A stretch of 5,988 nt of DNA. Source: an uncultured archaeon (GTDB taxonomy: Archaea > Aenigmatarchaeota > Aenigmatarchaeia > GW2011-AR5). Under the pieces are notes generated by a model that ran no database searches, had not been told where the DNA came from, and was given only the letters and a program-made list of their open reading frames with translations. The translations under genes were made by a program, and so were the position numbers. The stretch covers positions 1 through 5,988 of the forward strand of contig CAIKBN010000163.1 of NCBI GenBank assembly GCA_903825675.1, written 5' to 3'. Within the stretch, counting starts at the first letter, position 1; the number at the start of each line of letters is the position of its first letter. This document shows, in pieces, positions 1-5,616 of the stretch.

Positions 1-1
1 A

Positions 2-1375
2 GGAAAACATGCAGAGGTCTTGTTTAAATATAAGGAATGGTGGAAGGATTCAGAAGCTAATTTTTCTAAAGAGAAAACAGTTGAAAAAAATGAGACAACC
101 ATAATCTCAAAAACCGGAGAAGAAATACCTATAAAGGTCTTTATCTCTAGAAGGGAAGATAAAGAAGGAAATTTTATTGGATATTTTTTAGGCATCGATG
201 ATATAACTGAAAGAAAAAAGGCAGAATATGAAATAAAAGAATCTGAGGAAAAATACAGACTCTTGGCTGAAAACTCTTATGATGGAATCCTTACAACAGA
301 TAGAAAGGGCATCATTACTTATGCAAGCCCGGCGCTAGAGAGGATGTTTGATATATCATCGTCAGTTTCTGTTGGTATGCATTTCAGCAATTATGTAACC
401 AAGAAGTCATCATTAAAAGGCATAAAGCTTTTTATGGACCTTGTTATAGGAAAAACCAACTTTTATGAAAATATTGAGTTCGAGGCAGTGCATAAAGATG
501 GTCGTACCTTTCCTATTGAGGTGTCTGCCTCTTCATTAATCAAGGATGCAAAAGCTGTAGGTATGGTATGCGTTGTCAGAGACATAACAGAACGCAAAAA
601 ACTAAACTCAGCTATAGAAGCTGCAAGTGAATTTAGCGAAAATATACTTAATTCTATGATTGATGGTGTAACTGTTGTTGATCTGAATGGAGAATTAAAA
701 AAGGTAAATGAAGTTACAATGAAATACACAGGCTATACAAAAGAAGAATTGATAGGGATGAATGGAGCCAAGCTCATTTCTGAGGAAGATGTTCCAAAGA
801 TGGAAGCTTTGCTAAAAGAGGTGCTGAAGAAAGGGGTTGTCAGTAATATTGCGCTAAACATGCTAGCAAAGAATAAACAAAGACTTCCAATGAACGTCAA
901 CCTAGTACTGCTGAAAGATACAGAAGACAGACCAATAGGGATACTATCTGTAGCCAGGGATATTTCACAGACCGATAAACTTATCAATGAGTTACAGAAT
1001 GCCAAGAACTTCTCTGAAGGGGTTTTGAATACAATGGCTGATGGCTTGATAATAATGAATCCACAGGCAGAGGTAGTTAGAATCAATAAAGCAGAAGAGC
1101 AACTTATGGGTTATAAGCAGGATGAGCTGAAAGGAGACATTGCCTTTAAAATTGGCAAGCCTGAGGATATAGATAAACAAATGAAGATGTTACAGGAGGC
1201 AGTAGAAAAGGGAAGATCAGGACCCATAGAGTTGACAAGTATTACCAAGGATGGCCGAGAGATATCAGTAAGCACTACTTTTTCTACACTAAAGGACGAG
1301 CGAGGCAAGGTTACTGCAGTATTTACTGTTTCAAGGGATATTACAGGGCAAAAGAAGGCACAAGAGGCGATACGC
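2..1375 (+). other. N-terminal divergent PAS block (partial PAS plus PAS 1-3)
   Basis: This part of the large gene encodes the back half of a PAS domain (ending GIDDITERKKAE) and three full PAS units of about 129, 126 and 124 residues. They are less like each other than the later units are. Linkers 1-2 and 2-3 have lost the RDITERKKAQEA form (KLNSAIEAASEFSENIL; SQTDKLINELQNAKNFSEGVL), and units 2 and 3 open with FSE(N/G)VL-type helices rather than ESEEKL. Unit 0 contains the only tryptophans I see in the protein (EWWKDSE). These units probably predate the amplification that made units 4-11 and may have separate ligands. Confidence 0.8.
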
Positions 1376-4300
1376 GAGTCTGAGGAAAAGCTAAGGTCGA
1401 TATTCGAGTCGGTCAGTGATGGTTTTGTCTACACGGACATAAACGGAAATGTGCTTGAAGTGAATAAAATAATAGAAAAAATGTTAGGGTATAACAAAGA
1501 AGAAATACGTGGAAAGAATTTTGCAGAGCTAGGGGTAGTTGAACCAAAAGATCTTCCAAATATTTTAAAAATCATGGCAGATACAACAACTGGCGGAAAA
1601 CTAATTAAAAATTTTGAATTGACTTTAATAACGAAAGACGGAAAAAAAATTTCAACAGAAATTACTACTGATGTCATAAAAAAAGAAGGCAAAATCATCG
1701 GCCTTACAGCTATAATCAGGGACATAACTGAAAGGAAAAAGACACAGGAAGCGCTTATAGAGTCTGAGGAGGAATTAAGTTTTATATTTGATGCTGCGCT
1801 TGATTGCATTGTTTATATAGATAATTATGGAACACTTCTTACAATTAATAAAGTAGGAGAAAAAATCACTGGTTATAAAAAAGAAGAGCTTATAGGAAAG
1901 AATTTTGCAGAATTACAAATAATTGACCCTGAGAATATACCGCACTTATTAGAATTGTTATCCAAGACCGAAGGAGTGAAAGGTTTGGAGATAGAAATAA
2001 TAAAAAAAGACGGTACTAAGGTTCCTGTAGAGGTCAGTTCTAATATTATAAGAAAGGGTGATAAGGTTATTGGCCACTCGGCTATAATAAGGGACATAAC
2101 TGAAAGGAAAAAGGCACAGGAAGCAATAATGGAAAGCGAGGAGAAATTAAGAGCTGTCTTCGATGCTGCTGAGGATGGCATTGTTTATATAGACACGTCT
2201 GGAAATTTAGTCGCGTTCAATAACAGATTAGCAGAAATATTGGGATATAAGAAGGATGATATATCAGGCAAGAATTTCCTTGATTTGGGCGTGATTGATA
2301 CTAAGGATTTGCCTTATTTCTCAGGCCTGATGTCGAATGTAATAACCAAAGGTACTATAATCAAGACCCTTGAAATGGATTTGATAAGAAAAGATGGTAG
2401 AAGAGTTCCAATAGAGGCTACTACCAGTGCAATAGAAAAGAATGGCAAGTTCGTTGGTTTTTCAGCAATAATCAGGGATGTTAGTGAAAGAAAGAAGACA
2501 CAAGAAGCAATTCAAGAGTCTGAAGAAAAATTAAGATCCATCTTCGAGTCTGTTGATGATGCTATTGTCTATTTTGATACTTCAGGAAATCTTATCACAG
2601 CTAATAAAAGAACCGAAGAACTCTTTGGCTATAAAATTAAAGATTTATATGGAAAAAACCTTTTAACTATGAATGCAATCGACCCAAACGATATTGAAAT
2701 GGCTGCAAAGATGCTAACAGACTCGATCGCTTTTGGCAAGTCAGTCAAAGATGTTTATATCACAATAATAAAAAATGATGGAACTAAAGTTCCTGTAGAT
2801 ATTACCACGAGTTTAATAAAAAAAGATGGCAAGGTTATTGGTGTTACGGCAGTAGTAAGGGACATAACTGAAAGGAAAAAGGCCCAGGAGGCGCTCATAG
2901 AGTCTGAAGAAAAATTAAGCTCTATTTTTGAGGCTTCCCGTGATACCATTGTATATTTGGATGCATCTGGAAAGGTTATTGCAGTCAATAAAATGATAGA
3001 GGAGATGCTAGGGTTTAAAAAAGAAGAATTAATTGGAAAGAATTTTACAGACACTAGGCTAATAGACCCAAAGGCTTTACCGCATCTCTTAGATCTTATG
3101 AATAAGGGCGAGAGTGTAACAAACCTTGAGCTAGAGCTAATAAGAAAGGATGGGAAAAGGATTACTACGGACATTGCCTCCACTTACATAAGAAAGGAAG
3201 GCAAGATTGTTGGCTTCTTGGCTTCAATAAGGGATATTACAGAAAGGAAAAAAGAGCAAGAGGAGATAAGAGAATCTGAGGAAAAATTAAGAGCTGTATT
3301 TGATACAGCTGATGATGGCATTGTATATATAGATTTATATGGAAATGTTCTTACTGCTAATAAAACAGCTTTAGATCTTTGTGGCTATAAAAAAGATGAT
3401 ATAATTGGAAAGAATTTTGCAGAGCTAGGAGTAGTTGATCCAAACGATCTTCCAGGTCTTTTGAAGATGACTGCAGACACCATGGCTACAGGCAGAAGAA
3501 TTAAAAATCTTGAGGTAACGATGATAAAAAAGGATGGAAAAAGAGTCCCGACAGAGATCAGTTCTAGTGTTATGACAAAAGAAGGCAGGATCATAGGTCT
3601 TACAGCAATAATCAGGGATATCGCTGAACGCAAAAAAGCACAAGAGGCAATACGCGAGAGCGAGGAAAAGATCAAGACCATCTTCGATTCTGCCAATGAT
3701 GCCATTGTCTATGTAGACACAACAGGTACGCCTGTTGAATTCAACAAAAGATTTGAGGAAATCACAGGTTATAATAGGGAAGAGGCAATAGGAAAAAATT
3801 TTATAGAATTGGAGATAATAGATCCCAAAAATATAGAGACATTTTCTAAATTTTTATCCGCTGGACATGTAATCAAGGACCTGCAGTTAGAGCTTATAAG
3901 AAAGGACAAAAGCAGGGTCCTGACAGAGATCAATGCCCGTGCTATCAAAAAGGAAGATAAGCTTATCGGCTACTCTGTTGTTTTGAGGGACATAACTGAA
4001 AGGAAAATGGCTCAAGAAGCAATAACGGAGAGCGAGGAGAAGCTGAAAGCTATTTTTGACTCTGTTGATGATGCTGTTGTTTATCTTGATGGAGCAGGTA
4101 ACCTGATAGCATTTAATAAAAAATTAGAAGAGATGTTCGGATATAAAAGCGAAGAGCTTAAAGGAAAGAATTTTGCAGAGTTAGGCATGCTTGATACCAG
4201 CGACCTTCAAATTTTCATGGAACAAGTACAAGAAATAACATCAACAGGCAAAACAACTAAAGAAAAACATCTTGAGATAGAATTAATAAGAAAAAACGGT

Positions 4301-4549
4301 ACAAGGGTTCCTGTAGAGATTAATTCCAACATCATAAAAAAAGAAGGCAAGCCAATCGGTTTCGCTGCGGTGATAAGGGACATCACACAAAGAAAGAGGA
4401 TACATGAGGAAGAGAAAAACAGAACGGATGAGCTAGAGAGATTTACAAGGTTGGCTGTTGGACGCGAGCTAAAGATGATTGAATTGAAAAACATGCTAAG
4501 AGAATTAGAAGAGAAATTAAAAGAGAAGGAAATGATAAAAGGCGTTTAA
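2..4549 (+). CDS. Giant multi-PAS sensory protein without an output domain (5' partial)
   Basis: The frame is open to the left edge, so the true start lies upstream. TTG at 20 is not the likely start, because the six preceding codons (GKHAEV) and what follows form the second half of a PAS domain. The visible 1515 residues hold this partial PAS (to about 238), eleven complete PAS/S-box units starting at 239, 626, 1004, 1376, 1760, 2132, 2516, 2900, 3272, 3656 and 4028, and a C-terminal coiled coil. Most units open with ESEEKL and close with RDITERKK, the usual PAS-to-PAS helical linker. PAS domains bind small ligands or cofactors and mediate protein contacts. No H-box, ATP-binding N/G boxes, GGDEF, cyclase, HTH or receiver follows. 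No membrane segment or signal peptide is visible, so it is probably cytosolic. Only three cysteines are present, none at the LOV flavin position. Ligands are unknown. Multi-PAS identity is secure; the role as sensor or scaffold is inferred. Confidence 0.95.
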   Translation, partial: GKHAEVLFKYKEWWKDSEANFSKEKTVEKNETTIISKTGEEIPIKVFISRREDKEGNFIGYFLGIDDITERKKAEYEIKESEEKYRLLAENSYDGILTTDRKGIITYASPALERMFDISSSVSVGMHFSNYVTKKSSLKGIKLFMDLVIGKTNFYENIEFEAVHKDGRTFPIEVSASSLIKDAKAVGMVCVVRDITERKKLNSAIEAASEFSENILNSMIDGVTVVDLNGELKKVNEVTMKYTGYTKEELIGMNGAKLISEEDVPKMEALLKEVLKKGVVSNIALNMLAKNKQRLPMNVNLVLLKDTEDRPIGILSVARDISQTDKLINELQNAKNFSEGVLNTMADGLIIMNPQAEVVRINKAEEQLMGYKQDELKGDIAFKIGKPEDIDKQMKMLQEAVEKGRSGPIELTSITKDGREISVSTTFSTLKDERGKVTAVFTVSRDITGQKKAQEAIRESEEKLRSIFESVSDGFVYTDINGNVLEVNKIIEKMLGYNKEEIRGKNFAELGVVEPKDLPNILKIMADTTTGGKLIKNFELTLITKDGKKISTEITTDVIKKEGKIIGLTAIIRDITERKKTQEALIESEEELSFIFDAALDCIVYIDNYGTLLTINKVGEKITGYKKEELIGKNFAELQIIDPENIPHLLELLSKTEGVKGLEIEIIKKDGTKVPVEVSSNIIRKGDKVIGHSAIIRDITERKKAQEAIMESEEKLRAVFDAAEDGIVYIDTSGNLVAFNNRLAEILGYKKDDISGKNFLDLGVIDTKDLPYFSGLMSNVITKGTIIKTLEMDLIRKDGRRVPIEATTSAIEKNGKFVGFSAIIRDVSERKKTQEAIQESEEKLRSIFESVDDAIVYFDTSGNLITANKRTEELFGYKIKDLYGKNLLTMNAIDPNDIEMAAKMLTDSIAFGKSVKDVYITIIKNDGTKVPVDITTSLIKKDGKVIGVTAVVRDITERKKAQEALIESEEKLSSIFEASRDTIVYLDASGKVIAVNKMIEEMLGFKKEELIGKNFTDTRLIDPKALPHLLDLMNKGESVTNLELELIRKDGKRITTDIASTYIRKEGKIVGFLASIRDITERKKEQEEIRESEEKLRAVFDTADDGIVYIDLYGNVLTANKTALDLCGYKKDDIIGKNFAELGVVDPNDLPGLLKMTADTMATGRRIKNLEVTMIKKDGKRVPTEISSSVMTKEGRIIGLTAIIRDIAERKKAQEAIRESEEKIKTIFDSANDAIVYVDTTGTPVEFNKRFEEITGYNREEAIGKNFIELEIIDPKNIETFSKFLSAGHVIKDLQLELIRKDKSRVLTEINARAIKKEDKLIGYSVVLRDITERKMAQEAITESEEKLKAIFDSVDDAVVYLDGAGNLIAFNKKLEEMFGYKSEELKGKNFAELGMLDTSDLQIFMEQVQEITSTGKTTKEKHLEIELIRKNGTRVPVEINSNIIKKEGKPIGFAAVIRDITQRKRIHEEEKNRTDELERFTRLAVGRELKMIELKNMLRELEEKLKEKEMIKGV
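1376..2515 (+). repeat. Three-PAS super-repeat, copy A (units 4-5-6)
   Basis: This 1140-base block matches 2516-3655 unit by unit. Unit 4 and unit 7 both open ESEEKLRSIFESV and both hand over through an EALIESEE linker. Units 5 and 8 are both the short 124-residue form, with EELIGKNF and a PHLL(E/D)L helix. Units 6 and 9 both open ESEEKLRAVFD and share DGIVYID and GYKKDDI. The same order of subtypes in both blocks points to duplication of a three-domain segment rather than of single PAS domains. Confidence 0.65.
2516..3655 (+). repeat. Three-PAS super-repeat, copy B (units 7-8-9)
   Basis: This block has exactly the same length as copy A (1140 bases) and the same long-short-long order of PAS subtypes. 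Its last unit (9) resembles unit 6 in its first half but unit 4 in its second half, so the boundary with the next copy appears recombined. The protein reading frame is intact throughout. Confidence 0.6.
3656..4417 (+). repeat. Partial super-repeat, copy C (units 10-11)
   Basis: Unit 10 is a short-form PAS closest by eye to unit 5: TGY..EE.IGKNF.EL.IIDP.NI is shared. Unit 11 resembles unit 6: NL.AFN..L.E, GKNF and (L/I)DT.DL are shared. Together they look like the second and third domains of another copy of the triplet, with the back half of unit 9 supplying the first. Unit 11 carries about two extra residues in its helix-F to strand-G region (STGKTTKEKHLEIE) and passes directly into the C-terminal coiled coil. 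Confidence 0.5.
4430..4489 (+). other. C-terminal GREL coiled-coil tail of the multi-PAS protein
   Basis: It encodes ELERFTRLAVGRELKMIELK, followed by a charged helix rich in Leu, Glu and Lys up to the stop at 4547. It sits where a histidine kinase dimerisation helix would normally follow the last PAS, but no His phospho-acceptor motif or ATPase is present. I recall this tail at the ends of many kinase-less PAS proteins; no function is known to me. Bases 4458-4483 are identical to 5356-5381 in the next gene. Confidence 0.8.
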
Positions 4550-4550
4550 A

Positions 4551-5462
4551 TTGGCTAACCCAGAATATAATGAGGAATCAAAAAGAAAAGCAGAAATAAT
4601 GAGGAAGATAGATGAAATTATCCGTATGAGAAAACCGTTGATACTAGCAGCTATATTTTTTATTGTAATTTCTGAATTTATTTTCAAGCCGTATCCGACA
4701 GCTTACATAGCATATGCTGTATTGATCCTCCTTTCAATATTAATATTCCCTGTTATTTATTTTATAAAAAAGAAAGCTGATGCACTTAGTTCTAGAACTA
4801 TTTATTTAATTATTACCGGAGAATTTGTAGTAGAAACGTTATCAGTTTTTATTCTTTTTTACTTATGGGTACCTATTATAACTTATTATATGGGCGGCGG
4901 GATTATTTTTATTCTGGGTCTTATTCTCATTCTCTGGGTTATAACTGACATTTCCATTTTTGACAGCAAAATATATAGCCAGTTCTTCTTCCTTTTAGCA
5001 TGCATGTTTTTAATTATTTTCGGGTTGTTTGAGTATCTTGGACTATATCCTGTTTATTCATCTTATCCTGTAGAGAATTTATATCATACTGGCCAGGTGA
5101 CATCATTAACACTTTCATTATTGATGGTCATTATAATGCTAAGTATTATATACAGCCGTTTTCAGGGTTCTTGGAAAACTCTTAGCAAACAGACAAAGGA
5201 TCTAAAAGAGCTTAATGATGTATTGGATATAAAGGTCAATGAAAGGACGCATGAGCTTGAAGAGGCAAAAAATGAATTAGAAAAAAACGTTGAGGAAAGG
5301 ACAAAAGAGCTGAATGAAAAGGTTGAAGAGCTTGAAAAATTCAGGAAGCTCAGCATTGGACGCGAGCTAAAGATGATTGAACTGAAGAAGACTTTACAAG
5401 ATTCGGACAAAACAATAGCTGAGCTTAACAAAGTGATAGAGGATTTGAAGAGAAAGAAATGA
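4551..5462 (+). CDS. Six-TM membrane protein with cytoplasmic coiled coil and GREL tail
   Basis: The 303-residue product has no recognised catalytic domain. The N-terminus is basic (SKRKAEIMRKIDEIIRMRK). Hydrophobic helices fall at about residues 29-46, 51-72, 83-106, 110-131, 142-166 and 183-202. The basic N-terminus, the KKK loop after helix 2 and the charged C-terminal region fit an N-in/C-in six-helix topology. Residues about 206-303 form a charged coiled coil with two VxERTxEL repeats (229-264), then ELEKFRKLSIGRELKMIELK (260-279) and a final helix. The VxERTxEL linker is typical of membrane sensor kinases, but the kinase is absent. The chosen start is TTG one base after the upstream stop, which suggests translational coupling. 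No convincing ribosome binding site is seen, and ATG at 4599 is an alternative that keeps all six helices. It is probably a membrane sensor or anchor working with the multi-PAS protein; that role is inferred from operon layout and the shared tail. Confidence 0.9.
   Translation: MANPEYNEESKRKAEIMRKIDEIIRMRKPLILAAIFFIVISEFIFKPYPTAYIAYAVLILLSILIFPVIYFIKKKADALSSRTIYLIITGEFVVETLSVFILFYLWVPIITYYMGGGIIFILGLILILWVITDISIFDSKIYSQFFFLLACMFLIIFGLFEYLGLYPVYSSYPVENLYHTGQVTSLTLSLLMVIIMLSIIYSRFQGSWKTLSKQTKDLKELNDVLDIKVNERTHELEEAKNELEKNVEERTKELNEKVEELEKFRKLSIGRELKMIELKKTLQDSDKTIAELNKVIEDLKRKK
5235..5342 (+). repeat. Tandem 18-residue coiled-coil repeat (2 copies)
   Basis: Residues 229-246 (VNERTHELEEAKNELEKN) and 247-264 (VEERTKELNEKVEELEKF) of the membrane protein are two adjacent 18-residue units, 54 bases each. 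They keep V.ERT.EL and ELEK in register. This signalling-helix-type linker runs from the last membrane helix into the GREL tail. Confidence 0.75.
5328..5387 (+). other. C-terminal GREL tail of the membrane protein
   Basis: It encodes ELEKFRKLSIGRELKMIELK, matching the tail of the upstream multi-PAS protein at 15 of 20 residues by hand count, with GRELKMIELK identical. At DNA level 5356-5381 equals 4458-4483 exactly (26 bases). The match stops after the block: the following sequences (NMLRELEEKLKEKE against KTLQDSDKTIAELNK) differ. Confidence 0.85.
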
Positions 5463-5492
5463 GATGTTCTTTGCAACCATGGGCGAACTGCA

Positions 5493-5523
5493 TGACGATG
5501 CAAAGCATCGTCAATTCATTTTT
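5493..5523 (+). terminator. Hairpin plus T-rich run, likely operon terminator
   Basis: TGACGATGC at 5493-5501 and GCATCGTCA at 5505-5513 form a perfect 9-bp stem around an AAA loop. A T-rich stretch (TTCATTTTT, 5515-5523) follows on the plus strand. It lies about 30 bases after the stop of the second gene. This fits an intrinsic terminator. If the host is archaeal, the T run would be the active part and the hairpin may instead protect the transcript end. Confidence 0.6.
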
Positions 5524-5535
5524 GCGTCTCAATCC

Positions 5536-5558
5536 AAAAATACAATATACGAAGTATA
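5536..5558 (-). terminator. Weak hairpin plus T-rich run for the minus-strand gene
   Basis: TATAC (5546-5550) and GTATA (5554-5558) pair around a three-base loop. Read on the minus strand, the stem is followed by TTGTATTTTT (5545 down to 5536). It lies about 60 bases past the stop of the minus-strand gene. The stem is short and AT-rich, so the call rests mostly on the T-rich run and location. Confidence 0.3.
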
Positions 5559-5616
5559 CCAGGTTTTGAAAATGACATCCTTTCTAGGTGGTTTCTCTAT
5601 GGAGGTCTTTTCGGAT

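Larger units (their letters stand above)
1376..4417 (+). repeat. Tandem array of eight closely related PAS modules (units 4-11)
   Basis: Eight PAS-coding modules follow each other with starts at 1376, 1760, 2132, 2516, 2900, 3272, 3656 and 4028, giving periods of 384, 372, 384, 384, 372, 384 and 372 bases. Each encodes ESEE(K/E)(L/I), (V)Y.D..G.....N, G(Y/F)...(E/D), GKN(F/L), (I/V/L)(D/E)P or DT, a KDG-type turn (one KDK), and RD(I/V)..(R)K. Similarity reaches the DNA: the linker sequence around GGGACATAACTGAAAGGAAA recurs at 1719, 2091, 2859 and 3987. All units stay in frame with no stop codon, so the array is under coding selection. Differences between units make it an old to intermediate amplification, not a fresh one. 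Confidence 0.9.
5463..5616. other. Convergent intergenic region
   Basis: These 154 bases lie between the stop of the membrane-protein gene and the stop of the minus-strand gene. Two inverted repeats with adjoining T-rich or A-rich runs are the only structure I see. A small plus-strand frame from ATG 5464 crosses the hairpin and runs antisense into the next gene; I do not support it as a gene. No tRNA or other RNA gene is recognisable. Confidence 0.7.

Noticed and set aside
20..22. TTG at 20 as the start of the multi-PAS gene
   Set aside because: The frame is open to base 2 and the encoded segment is only the back half of a PAS domain, so translation must begin upstream of the window.
1429..3705. 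Several minus-strand frames of about 100-140 codons recurring inside the PAS array
   Set aside because: They are antisense shadows of the repeats. They recur with the PAS period and translate to the same low-complexity Ser/Phe/Ile-rich strings (such as FFLSVMSLI), and the plus strand encodes clear PAS domains there.
1511..4170. LOV-type blue-light flavin domains, suggested by GKNF resembling the LOV GxNCRFLQ motif
   Set aside because: The photoactive cysteine is absent in every unit (Phe or Leu at that place). Only three cysteines occur in the visible protein, none at this position.
1376..4417. CRISPR array or non-coding satellite as the explanation for the periodic repeats
   Set aside because: The period is 372-384 bases, divergence follows codons, and the frame stays open throughout, so these are protein-domain repeats.
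4418..4549. Histidine kinase dimerisation domain after the last PAS
   Set aside because: There is no H-E/D-(x)-R/K/P-type H-box, and the gene stops about 30 residues after the GREL motif, leaving no room for an ATPase.
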